From Glandiceps talaboti (Eukaryota; Hemichordata; Enteropneusta; Spengelidae): DNA of 64,000 nucleotides. The stretch is taken from the NCBI RefSeq assembly GCF_964340395.1, contig NC_135554.1, forward strand, positions 14,620,592 through 14,684,591, given 5' to 3'. Position 1 is the stretch's first letter. Each line of letters begins with the position of its first letter. Shown one piece after another: positions 48,438 through 60,541 of the stretch. The notes under the pieces are model-generated. The model made no database searches and was not told where the DNA came from. It saw only the letters and a program-made list of their open reading frames with translations. The translations under genes were made by a program, and so were the position numbers.

Positions 48438-51400
48438 TTATGATCTTTGCAAGGATGCAATGACTTCATCACATCTACGTATAAGTTGATCTGTGTGTGC
48501 TTGTCTGTAAATTTCTTTTGCGATGTTTTTGGATACTAATATTTCTGATTGATAACTGTCTTTCAGTTTTATCACTACATCAATAATAGCTTGTACTTTA
48601 GCTGATCCAAGTTGAGCTATTTGTATACTGCCAGAGAATTCCAGGAAAATCTCTATCAATTCTAGTAAGGTTGCAAGTCTGTCATCGGTACTGACGTACG
48701 GAAACTGTAGGGATATAAAGGAAAGATGGATACATATGAAATAAGTTTGATTGAATCAATTTATTGTTTTTATCTACCACATCTTTAATCTTAGTTAATA
48801 AATGTATTTATCTGTACTTACCAAGTCTATTATTTCCATGGCAATGAGGTGCCCTCCTGAAGATTTCACCAGAAATAAGACGAGCAGAGATGTTATTATA
48901 TGGGTCACCTGATTAGAATGACTAGTTTGATTGGCAGATAATGCATACTGTAGATCACATGACTGGAGATAAACCTTTGATTGGAGAACTCTAAATGCCA
49001 TGATAATTTCTCTCAATGAATTCTGAAATTAAAAGTAAAATATGTTTATTTTTCAGAAGTCATCAATTTTGAAAGATTTCTATTCTTTGACATTATATTA
49101 CTATAGTTGTCATTGTTACTGCGTGTAAAAGAAACCAGTACACTCAACATATCAGGGGTCGAAATAATGAAAAAATTTCGCTTGTCCACTGGGCAAGTAG
49201 AAAACAAAAAGTACTTGCCCAAATCAAAAAGTGCTTGCCCATTCCAAATAGTGGGTATTTTTGTGTGGCTTACAAATGCACTGTTGTGATTGATTGGGCT
49301 TTCTTTTGTTTATTATCAAAAAATGTCATTTTGAAAGTTTCTGTGGGTACTGAAAAGTTCTCTCCACAATAAACAGGTGTCCTAAATAATATTATTTTCA
49401 TGGCCTAATCAATATTCTTACTATAGCATAGCATACAATTTTTTGTTCACTTGTAAAAAGTAGTAGTTAAAATAATGTTTTCAGCACTTTCATAAGCTAT
49501 CAATATAAAAATTAACATTTACTTCAACACTGATGTAAAATTTTTCTAAGTATTTCCTTTTCCACGATGTCAATATATTTTCTTTCCTTCGTCATCCACA
49601 CCAACTATTTTTCTCCCAGTATGATTTGTTTATATTTTCCTAGTAGTATTTTCAAATACAATTGACTGTTGTAAAATTTGCAGTTGATTCAAACACCCAA
49701 AACCTGAAAAATCATGCTGTAATTTACTATTGATGAACAATATTCAATGAGTCACTGGTCATTCCAGGTATGTTTTCTTGATAGAGTAAATAAAGTACGT
49801 CAAGGACAGCTGGTCCAGATTGTTTTGAAAAGTGATCAGTCAAGAAAGATGTCTTCTCAATATTGATACAATGTTATAATTTTCCAGACTTGTTGGCACC
49901 ATGGTTATACAATGTATCCAAAGTCCTATCAGACATGTGCAGTGTGTAATAAACTACAGCATGAACACAGGCAAAAACATATCCCTGATCAATAATCATA
50001 AGAAATTCTCCTTGCCCCTTGGGACAAGTACTTTTCAAAACAACTTGCCCAAGCCTTGAAATCACTTGCCTGGGGCGAGTAAAAGGCCATTATTTCGACC
50101 CCTGAATATGCATATGAAAATAGAAAAACAGTTCTACTTCTACTAGTTTTGTGACAATCAATTATTATAGCAATGTTTCAGTTCAAAGTGCTAGTGATGT
50201 ACTATTTAACTATTGTATTACCAGGTAGTTAACAGTGTTCCCTCTAGGTCACTTTGACAACTTGTGTTACACAGCCAGGAGTCAATGTTTGGACACTTTC
50301 TTAGGCCAATGACACTTTACATAATGACCACTCTCACCTGGCCTGTTAGTCTAGCTGCTAGACCTCAGGCTTTCTTCTGATAGATATGAGGATGGAACTC
50401 CTGAGGGCGATCTTCGTGTCCTTCTCAGAGAGCACAATAGCCCGCAGGGTCTAGCAGCAAGACTACTGGCCTGTGAGTACGAGTATATGCTTTCAACTTA
50501 CTGTTTTAAGTGACTGTACTACAAAATCACCTCTTTAAAAGAGTCAAAGTTACCTTTTGAAGTTCAAGTTCCTCTGGTGACAATGGCAGGAAATACCAGG
50601 ACAAAAATGTCAAGGTCACTTCAAGGTCAGTATCAGGATATAATGCAGGGTTCGCACGGTCCTGGAAAACCCTGGAAAACCCTGGAATTTCAAACCCTCC
50701 CTGGAAAACCCTGGAAAACCCTGGAAAAATGCGCCCTACCCCTGGAAAACCCTGGAAAATGATCATGTTCAATCGATCGATTAATATTGACGATCGTCAT
50801 GTCCGTGCTCGAGCCACCCATTCATATGATTCTGAATCTCGTAAATGTGAAATCGCGAAAATATTTTCAAAGTCATTCGCCACGCTGGGTGATGAATTAA
50901 AATTCACGCCGATTGAACCCAGACAGTCAAGCGATCGTTCCACGAGACACTTTGCCCCACAGACCGTGCGTATTAGTTGAATGGGCGCCACAGGGTTTCT
51001 TTCGATCTTGCTACTCCGTACATCTCCCAGTCGTCATTTCAGGGACATGATATTATAACAGTCCCGGCCGGGGTAACATGTACAGTAGGTCTGTTAACAA
51101 GATTATCGTAACACTGTAGCGAGTATCAAAGCATCATCAACCTCGATTAGAAATTGTTACAAGTTCGGCGCACGAGTCGACTGATACTACAAGCTAGGGC
51201 TAGGGCCTAGGGAAGTGCAGTTGAATTTCCGGGTTGTGGAAGTACGGTTGTGACTTTTATTTTGTCGAGAAATGGGTATTTGTGTTACATGTTCTAAAAG
51301 AATAAACTACTGTTTTATGTTGTCGGTACAGTAACATTCGTCAATGGTCAAATTTGAGTTGAAATCGCGATGTTCCGCAACTCGTGGCATCGGTACATAA

Positions 51401-54400
51401 ACATCGAGACGCAAGCGATGAATGTATTTAGTTATTCATAGCTCGAATTTTCGTAACGTAAATGACGTTTTTATTCACAATTTTGAAGAAAAAAATTATT
51501 TTAGGTGACTTATAAATCTAGTAACATCAAACCATACAATAACGAGGACAAACTTTAGTTTTTGATTTATTTTTCGGGATATGTCTGAATTAGACTGACG
51601 AATGCTGCGACTCAATCTTACACGATCAATGCACAAGCTTGACGAAACGGCTACTTAGGGGGTAGGACAGAGGTTTCTCCGTTAATCTTAGCGTGTAAAC
51701 GTGGTTTTGAAACCAACATCTTGCATAGTGTCGATTGTCTTTAAAATGTTTTGTCACATATTATGGGAACTGTTGTTGATTTTTCTCGTCCACATCAGAC
51801 AATTAGATGTCATTCAAAAAATATACTTTAGTGTCAACACCCCTGGAAAATGGCCAAAATTAATATGAATACCCCTGGAAAACTGACGAAAAACCCCTGG
51901 AAAGTCCTGGAATTTTGTTTTGCTTTAAGTGTACGAACCCTGTAATGTCAGTTCTACAGCTTTATAAAACCATAAATTAAATTGTACCAGAATCCAGCAC
52001 AGATCTGTACCCCCCAAATTATTGCTTGTAGACAATAGCTGCCTAATTAGTGTATTCATACATTGTAATTGGTGGTAACATCCAGAATTAGACAACCCTA
52101 CAAGAAAACATTTACAGAATTCAAATATAGGGCAAACCACTATTGGGGAATTAATGTATTCAGACGATATGTATGCAGAAGACTGATGGAGTGATTGTCA
52201 GCAACTGAGAATGTGATGTGTTATAAAACAGTTATTGTCTGGCCATATTATTGTATTAGGGCACTATTTGTGTTATTTGTAACAACTATTTCTCTGAGGC
52301 TTTCAAGTTTCCAAATGGTTCATACATTACAATGTCTGACTACACGTCTGTCATAGATGGTGAATTTGATATCAATTTCTAACTGACACTAGCCTCTGAT
52401 ATCACTGGCTGACTACCAGTCTATAAAAAACACACACCTTGTGGCTGTATTGCTAACAGATGAACCAAGGGTTGTAATGTTCTTGGAAAGAAAGAGCCAA
52501 GTTGAATGTGTGGCTGAAAATAAATGAAAATGTTACTATTAATGATTTGAAAGTGTCTTGTAATAGCTGTATGCTACGATCAATCAATCAGTCAGTCACT
52601 TTAGAAGATAATATTTGCATTATGACAAATCAAAGACATTAACATTATATATTGTGTTTAAGAAATGATGAAATAACAAGCAATTTGTTTTGACCAATTC
52701 AAAAACAAACAATATCACTGTTATGAAGCTATTTCGATGTCGAGTTTTACCCAGAGTTTGGAGCTATTTTCTTAGCTACACCGTTATAAACTAAAACCTC
52801 TTTTATGACACTGTCCAAGACGCACTGCACCCGTGATATTTCACAGTGTCGCAGAAGAAATATTGACTGTATTTGCGAGAATGCTAGAGTTTGACTGAAA
52901 TTGTGACCTTTGGAAGTAGGGAATTAGATAAATTCCTCTTAATTATAACAACATGAATATCCTTGCTGTATCAATCAATATAATGGCTAAGCCTTCAACC
53001 CAGACCTATCTATACTTTCATAAATTGTACAGTTTTGACTGTCTTACCTCTGTGACATCAGATGACACTGCATCAATCAAAGACAACAAGAAGACACTGA
53101 TCAATCTCAGTACAAGACAGTTGCCATGACAGCTCACATAGATTGACTTCAGAATGGCATTAACTGCATGGTAAATAGCTGGGTTCTCAACACATGCTGT
53201 TGGCTGTATAGTACAAGATAAATAATATCAAAATGTTTATTAACATAATTATGAGATTGATGACAATTTTTAGACAGGATATAGATAGTGAAATTTAAAT
53301 ATGAACTGTAGTCACATACATTAAGTCAATATCATTGATATTTCACTATCAGTATAAAATGTATCTGAATACACAACAAATCAGTTTACCTTTCCATGAC
53401 TAAAATGTAATAGTTGATATGACATGTTTTCTACACATACATGTAGAGTTGTTGCGAATCAGTCAGTCACTTACCAAGTTCCTTACATGACATGTTTTCT
53501 ACACATACATGTAGAGTTGTTGTGAATCAGTCAGTCACTTACCAAGTTCCTTACATGACATGTTTTCTACACATACATGTACATAGTTGTTGTGAATCAG
53601 TCAGTCACTTACCAAGTTCCTTACATGACATGTTTTCTACACATACATGTACATAGTTGTTGTGAATCAGTCAGTCACTTACCAAGTTCCTTACATGACA
53701 TGTTTTCTACACATACATGTACATAGTTGTTATGAATCAGTCACTTACCAAGTTCCTTACATGACATGTTTTCTACACATACATGTACATAGTTGTTGTG
53801 AATCAATCACTTACCAAGTTCCTTACATGACATGTTTTCTACACATACATGTACATAGTTGTTGTGAATCAGTCAGTCACTTACCAAGTTCCTTACATGA
53901 CATGTTTTCTACACATACATGTACATAGTTGTTGTGAATCAGTCAGTCACTTACCAAGTTCCTTACATGACATGTTTTCTACACATACATGTACATAGTT
54001 GTTATGAATCAGTCACTTACCAAGTTCCTTACATGACATGTTTTCTACACATACATGTACATAGTTGTTGTGAATCAATCACTTACCAAGTTCCTTACAT
54101 GACATGTTTTCTACACATACATGTACATAGTTGTTGTGAATCAGTCACTTACCAAGTTCCTTACATGACATGTTTTCTACACATACATGTACATAGTTGT
54201 TGTGAATCAGTCACTTACCAAGTTCCTTACATGACATGTTTTCTACACATACATGTACATAGTTGTTGTGAATCAATCACTTACCAAGTTCCTTACATGA
54301 CATGTTTTCTACACATACATGTACATAGTTGTTGTGAATCAGTCACTTACCAAGTTCCTTACATGACATGTTTTCTACACATACATGTACATAGTTGTTG

Positions 54401-55645
54401 TGAATCAATCACTTACCAAGTTCCTTACATGACATGTTTTCTACACATACATGTACAGAGTTGTTGTGAATCAGTCACTTACCAAGTTCCTTACATGACA
54501 TGTTTTCTACACATACATGTACATAGTTGTTGTGAATCAATCACTTACCAAGTTCCTTACATGACATGTTTTCTACACATACATGTACATAGTTGTTGTG
54601 AATCAATCACTTACCAAGTTCCTTACATGACATGTTTTCTACACATACATGTACATAGTTGTTGTGAATCAGTCACTTACCAAGTTCCTTACATGACATG
54701 TTTTCTACACTTACATGTACAGAGTTGTTGTGAATCAGTCACTTACCAAGTTCCTTACATGACATGTTTTCTACACATACATGTACATAGTTGTTGTGAA
54801 TCAGTCACTTACCAAGTTCCTTACATGACATGTTTTCTACACATACATGTACATAGTTGTTGTGAATCAGTCACTTACCAAGTTCCTTACATGACATGTT
54901 TTCTACACATGCGAATCAGTCACTTACCAAGTTCCTTACATGACATGTTTTCTACACATACATGTAGAGAGTTGTTGTGAATCAGTCACTTACCAAGTTC
55001 CTTACATGACATGTTTTCTACACATACATGTACATAGTTGTTGTGAATCAGTCACTTACCAAGTTCCTTACATGACATGTTTTCTACACATACATGTAGA
55101 GAGTTGTTGTGAATCAGTCACTTACCAAGTTCCTTACATGACATGTTTTCTACACATGCGAATCAGTCACTTACCAAGTTCCTTACATGACATGTTTTCT
55201 ACACTTACATGTAGAGTTGTTGTGAATCAGTCACTTACCAAGTTCCTTGACTTAATGACTGACATGACATATTTTCTACTAATCCATGGTTTTTGAACAA
55301 CTGTGACTTTCACAAGATTGTAGACTTCTTGTTGTAAAGCTGGTAGATGTCTCAACCAAAGCTGAACTCGTCCTCTGTAACTTAATTTTAGTACTGAAAG
55401 AAAATACAAATACTAGATCAATCCTCCAGTTTCACAGTTGACCTTACATTGTTAACTTTTGGAGTAGAATGTCCAAATTAAACAGACAACCAATCTGTCA
55501 GGGAATTATTTGAGTTTACAACTTGTGACCAAAATTCACATTTTTATATTGTTTGCAAAACAAAATCCAATCATTTTGCCTTAAAAAAGCCACTTCCCAT
55601 TGAGTATCATAACAAGTGGCCAGCAGTTTATGACAAGAGTTGTCT

Positions 55646-55676
<31 letters not shown>

Positions 55677-58600
55677 AACATACACACACATACACATACA
55701 CAAACACACACACACACACACAGACAGACACACACACAGACAGACAAGAGTACTTCACTCCCTTAATTTACTTATCAAATTTGTAAACTTTTACAAAAGG
55801 TGATTGTTCTCTTCATCATGAGTATGTGAGTGAATCTGTTCATGGGTATCCTGAACAAGTTACCACCAATTAAAACAGGAAAATCATTCTAGGATCACAA
55901 TATATGCTTGACCCTTTTTGAAAACACAGGAGAGATGTAGTTTTATGCACTTCTCAACTCAAATCCACATAATACAGACAGAAATAACAGGCCACATGAT
56001 TTCAAAATAAACATCTCTGACACCATTACAACTAAATACAAAACGTGAAACCATTTTTGTCAACTACTTACCACAATTTTCTTTTGAATAACAATCATTT
56101 TGAAGTTCTGTTACAGTGTTTAGAAATGTAGGTGACAATTCTTCTAAAGTTGATGCTGAGTGACAACTAAGTAAACTTTCTATGAGTGTCAATGTTTGAG
56201 GCATATTTATCAATGGAAGACACATATTTGAAATCTCAGTCAGGGTATTATTAGTAATATTGTCTGTTAGGGTATTATTGCCTATATTGCCTTCTCTGTA
56301 GTTGTCATCGTATCTGCCATCTATGTTTCCTGATGCACCATCTGGGTTACCACTGAAATTCCTGTGTATATTATTTCCTACTGTAAGGTCCTTGTGGTTG
56401 CTTAAGTGACATCTCACAGGTACAAGACAACTGAAACACGGTATGAGGTAATAACAAGATAAATACCTATTTAGAATAAATATTATTTTGAAATACATAT
56501 AACATGTTAAATTACAAATTGTGAATTTGTCAAATTATGTAATGTAAGCGAAAATACCCTGCAATACGCCATATTCTAGTTATAGGAGAGATAAAAGATT
56601 TCATGGTTTGGCCACTGGGAGTGCTGTTCGCAAGCTGTTTGGTGACAAAAAGTGAGAATAGCAGAGTATTGTAGCATAAAGACAGCAGACATGAAGATAT
56701 GACTTGATTTCCACATCGTTACTCCAGTAATCAAAACATGCCTTAAACCATTACTGTAATACAGAAGTTCTTTTACAGCTACACATTGAAATTGAAATTG
56801 AAATTTATTCCACCAGAAAAGAAAAATATATACATAAACTTTGAAAGCAACGGGTAGAACATTTCTGGTGAGGGCCATGGAAATAGTTTGCAGGAACTAA
56901 TCAATGTCCATGGACCGTGCGTGCAGATAATAAATACAAATTTGGGCTGGTATGAATTTCACAATAACAACAAGAATACAATTCTTAGTAATTAAAGAGG
57001 TATGTTGGTGGCAAACATTTGTTCAAGGCTGCATGCATTGCCACACAATAATTGATTCATCATTTGACAAGTCAAAGCAAATTAACTTACTTGGTACCAG
57101 AGTTCCATTTCCTGAGGCACTGACTCTCCAGATCGGCTTGGATTGCACCTATCAACTAATGAAATATGGTACATCTTTGATTTACATCATATGCATTCTT
57201 GCATGTAAGGTAATGTTTTTTCTGCTGACACAATAAAAACCATAGCCATCATCATCTTTATTAACCTTGTCAACTGCTCATTGGTTAAATTCACCAGGGT
57301 TATAAAACCATATCATTATCAGCCAACACTATATTTGCTGCCCTTCAGTCAATATCAAGTTCACTAACCTTGTCATTATTTGTTTGGTTAAAAGCCATCA
57401 TATCAGTCAATAACATCTTTATTAAACTCATCAACTGCTCATTGATAAAAATTCATGGGGGTGAGCCATCATATTTAATAACCTTGAAAATAAAGCCATC
57501 ATATCTGTCAATATTATCTTTTCTAACTTTCAGTCAATATCATCTTTACTAACCTTGTCAATTGCTATATGGTTAAAGTACTCGGGTGAATAAGCCATCA
57601 TATCAGTCAATATTATCTTTTCTGACTTTCAGTCAATATCATCTTTACTAACCTTGTCAATTGCTATATGGTTAAAGCCATTGGGTGAATAAGCCATCAT
57701 ATCAGTCAATATTATCTTTTCTGACTTTCAGTCAATATCATCTTTACTAACCTTGTCAATTGCTATATGGTTAAAGTAATCAGGTGAATAAGCCATCATA
57801 TCAGTCAATATTATCTTTTCTGACTTTCAGTCAATATCATCTTTACTAACCTTGTCAAGTGCTATTTGGTTAAATTCATCAGGTGAATAAGCCATCATAT
57901 CAGCCAATATTTATCTTTTCTGACTTTCCGTCAATATCATCTTTACTAACCTTGTCAAGTGCTATTTGGTTAAATTCATCAGGTGAATAAACCATCATAT
58001 CAGTCAATATTATCTTTTCTGACCCTCAGTCAATATCATCTTTACTAACCTTGTCAAGTGCTATTTGGTTAAATTCATCAGGTGAATAAGCCATCATATC
58101 AGTCAATATTTATCTTTTCTGACTTTCAGTCAATATCATCTTTACTAACCTTGTCAAGTGTTATTTGGTTAAATTCATCAGGTGAATAAGCCATCATATC
58201 AGTCAATATTTATCTTTTCTGACCCTCAGTCAATATCATCTTTACTAACCTTGTCAAGTGCTATTTGGTTAAATTCATCAGGTGAATATGCCATCATATC
58301 TGTCCTGAATGGATTTTCTGTTGGCCTGTAGCCAGCGACATGTTTTACTTGTGACTGCATAAAACAACACATATACACAACCTATCAAAAATCTTGACCA
58401 TCAAATCACATCACATTTTTGAAATGTATGTTGGGTTGAATTACAGAAATGTCTCATTTATCCATGTATTCAAAAGTTCAAAATATATGTCAAGTATAGC
58501 CTGGAATCTATAGTCTTGTTCTACAATTCAGTGTGAAGGTGTCAGTATAGTAGGGATGCTACCTCAAGGTCAGTATTTGTAGGGTGTGGCTGAGGCCTAA

Positions 58601-59703
58601 TATCTTAGTTTTACCTCACTCAATTACACATTATTCCATAACTGACATTTTGGCTCCTATTTTTTTTTTGGTATTCACTTCTGTTAATCATTGATTTACC
58701 AATTGTTGCTTTGCTACATGTATTGTGGTCAGATTTGGAAACTTGAATAATTTTGCTGACTTCAATCTGCGGTAATCCATTTTAAATACAATTTACAAAT
58801 ATTAATATTTCTAGACTGGTACAACTTTGATAAATGTTAATAGATTAACACTGCAATGATTGATATGTAAATTACTAATCATATACAAATCTGCTTACGA
58901 ATATATTGTTCCTTAAAATATTTTATAGTATCTCTCTTCTTCAAATGATATATTTAGCTCCATTAGCCCTCGACACTACACTAGAACCCTTTATAAATTG
59001 TAAATGTTCCTCAGTCTAAAACCTATAATTATCCACTCTGTATCACTACACTTATGATACTTACATGTGCCCACTGTTTGGCTCTTTCTTCAAGTTGATT
59101 CTTTGGTTCATTTGGGGCCAATGCCAGAATACATTTCAACAAAATATTACAGGTACTCTCTGGAGAACATGTCAAGAAAATATAAGCAAATTAAAAAACA
59201 AAAACACTATGTGGTCTTGAAATAACAGGTACACAGAGTTCTGGTTTTCTCATGCATAATATCCTGATATTGTATGCACTGTAGAAATTCTTCAAAAGTC
59301 CAGTCAGACTTATTTCTGCCTTTTGATAACAAATCAGAAAATCCAAAATGATAAATTGTCATACAGTTACCATAGCAACTTCAATAACAGTCATACACTT
59401 ACCATAGCATTTCCAATTAATACCAGCAATAACCATAAATTTAAAAAATTGTGTGATAGAGGGATTGTTATTGAGTTAAATAATTTGTGAATGATTGAGA
59501 ACTGAACTTACCTGATAATAAAACTGATTTGTTACCACAAAGTCTACCAAGTAGCTGTCCAACATTTGGAAGTACATTCACTGTGTGAGATGTATCTTGC
59601 TGGTAATACAGATTACAAATATTTGAAAATAGAGCAAATAATATAATACATGTGTATATATGTACACTATATCATGTATCTCTAAAAAGTTGAATGTGTG
59701 TGC

Positions 59704-59741
<38 letters not shown>

Positions 59742-59770
59742 ATGTATGTATGTATGTATGTATGTATGTA

Positions 59771-59820
<50 letters not shown>

Positions 59821-60541
59821 ATGCTGTGGTGCCCTGTCAGTGTCTAGCCACAAATGTGTAACCCAAAGGAGAACTGCTACTGAAAGTTTCACCTATCCAA
59901 GTTTTCATACTACACTGAATCATTGAAGTACAGATGTACCAGACGGAATCAGTGAAGAACAGATTTAACATAGTAAACAACATTGTAACAACACAAATAT
60001 GGTTCCCAGCTTCTTGCATAATTGTATTGTGATGTCCAATCAGCTAAAAAGTATTGGACATCACAATGTATTCACAATTACATACAATCAGTGCAAGCCC
60101 TGTAAACTTTCTCTCACTCCTCTCGCTCCCTAATGATGAAATAAGAATACACTAACGTTAACCAAAAAAATGTATTTTAATACATTTGTTCTTGCATATC
60201 ATTTGTAGAATGAAAATATTTGTAAAAATATTCCATTAATAATGACTGACACACCCACAAAAGCCTGTGATCGAATATACACATAGGTTCAAGCGAGTTG
60301 TGCCTGTGCAAAATATTAAATACACTTGCTTATCCCTTACCCAGGTTGAAAGCAAATCGTGTAGACGATGCAGGAAACTACGGAGGTTGGGAATGTTTTC
60401 ATATGTCTCCCGTGCACTCCTCCCCGTATCTTCTTGATCCCATAATTTGGCTCGTTTTAGCCAATCAGTGACTTCTGCTCCAACTTGCGAAGTACAGTCA
60501 TAACTTTCCTCACTTGATTGTTCACCAATTTGCTCTGCCAT
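48438..60541 (-). CDS. FANCC: FANCC, Fanconi anaemia core complex protein, 12 exons
   Basis: Exons in coding order: 60541-60341, 59599-59512, 59159-59065, 58354-58250, 57155-57091, 56430-56072, 55393-55239, 53203-53048, 52513-52438, 50618-50554, 49022-48822, 48704-48438; all in phase, 610 residues (human 558). Matches to human FANCC, as remembered: WLKRAKLWDQE (human WMQKLSVWDQ), NLRSFLHRLHDLL, LPNVGQLLGRLC (FPTIGQLLAKAC), CILALAPNEP, MCLPLINMPQTL, VQLWLRHLPALQQ (VCLWLRHLPSLEK), ENPAIYHAVNAIL, LTFLSWYFLPL, and LLVLFLVKSSGGHLIAMEII ([20 protein letters not shown]). FANCC is a helical-repeat scaffold that pairs with FANCE and FANCF in the FA core complex, which ubiquitinates FANCD2 during interstrand crosslink repair. 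Extra length comes from an Asn/Asp/Gly-rich insert in exon 6 (about residues 195-245). The exon 10 acceptor is weak and 27 bases from a transposon; relative to human about 50-60 residues are missing between exons 9 and 10, so an exon may be unseen or lost. Confidence 0.92.
49153..50104. mobile_element. hAT-like non-autonomous element, 952 bp
   Basis: The termini CAGGGGTCGAAATAATG and CATTATTTCGACCCCTG are perfect 17-bp inverted repeats. Subterminal CTTGCCC-type motifs occur at both ends in opposite orientation. The CAGGG start is typical of hAT transposons. Flanks CATAT and AATAT may be a worn 5-bp duplication. No transposase frame. It lies in FANCC between exons 10 and 11. Confidence 0.85.
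50646..51942. mobile_element. hAT-like element with TAATG target duplication, 1297 bp
   Basis: The ends are CAGGGTTCG and CGAACCCTG, with subterminal CCTGGAAAACCCTGG motifs repeated at both ends. TAATG stands directly outside each end (50641-50645, 51943-51947), a 5-bp target duplication as in the hAT5 group. The interior is richer in CpG than the neighbourhood and includes an 83-codon frame without recognised domain, so it looks non-autonomous and fairly young. It is inserted in FANCC intron 9 only 27 bases before the exon 10 acceptor. Confidence 0.87.
53415..55238 (-). repeat. Array of about 28 units derived from the FANCC exon 7 donor
   Basis: The units are mostly 60-70 bases. On the minus strand each reads AGAAAACATGTCATGTAAGG, AACTTGGTAAGTGACTGATT, CACAACAACTATGTACATGT. 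The exon 7 end reads AGAAAATATGTCATGTCAGT, CATTAAGTCAAGGAACTTG and then GTAAGTGACTGATTC. The unit therefore contains the exon edge (with 13 bases missing) plus the donor and start of the intron, and each unit repeats a strong donor. Plus-strand frames of up to 353 codons across it are repeat artefacts. Confidence 0.94.
55646..55745. repeat. AC/CA microsatellite
   Basis: ACAC with ACAA, ACAT and GACA interruptions in FANCC intron 6. Confidence 0.95.
56765..56900 (-). mobile_element. Possible retroposon 3' end with ATTTCA-type tail
   Basis: On the minus strand the sequence ends GGTGGAATAAATTTCAATTT followed by CAATTTCAATG, a simple-repeat tail as seen on some LINE/SINE copies. The preceding about 90 bases are not recognised. 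In FANCC intron 5. Confidence 0.35.
57240..58249 (-). repeat. About 100-bp array derived from the FANCC exon 4 donor
   Basis: On the minus strand each unit carries GATATGATGGCTTATTCACC, TGATGAATTTAACCAAATAG, CACTTGACAAG then GTTAGTAAAGATGATATTGA. This is the last 50 or so coding bases of exon 4 plus its donor. About nine units follow the true donor at 58249. Copies next to the exon keep the coding sequence almost exactly; those beyond about 57780 are diverged (CAATTGCTATATGG type) and those below 57500 are ragged. The units bring donors but no acceptor. Confidence 0.93.
59703..59819. repeat. GTCT / ATGT / GT compound microsatellite
   Basis: Same composition order as the tract at 8684-8906. 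It lies in FANCC intron 1, about 100 bases upstream (in sense) of exon 2. Confidence 0.95.
60026..60067. other. 15-bp perfect hairpin in FANCC intron 1
   Basis: ATTGTGATGTCCAAT and ATTGGACATCACAAT are perfect inverted repeats around a 12-base loop, with outer traces (ATAATTGT / ACAATTA). Probably a hairpin-element remnant. The stem is shorter than a typical pre-miRNA. Confidence 0.6.

Noticed and set aside
53647-55296. 93-, 353- and 118-codon plus-strand frames (TYQVPYMTCFLHIHVHSC period)
   Set aside because: These are minisatellite frames antisense to FANCC, generated by the exon 7 donor array.
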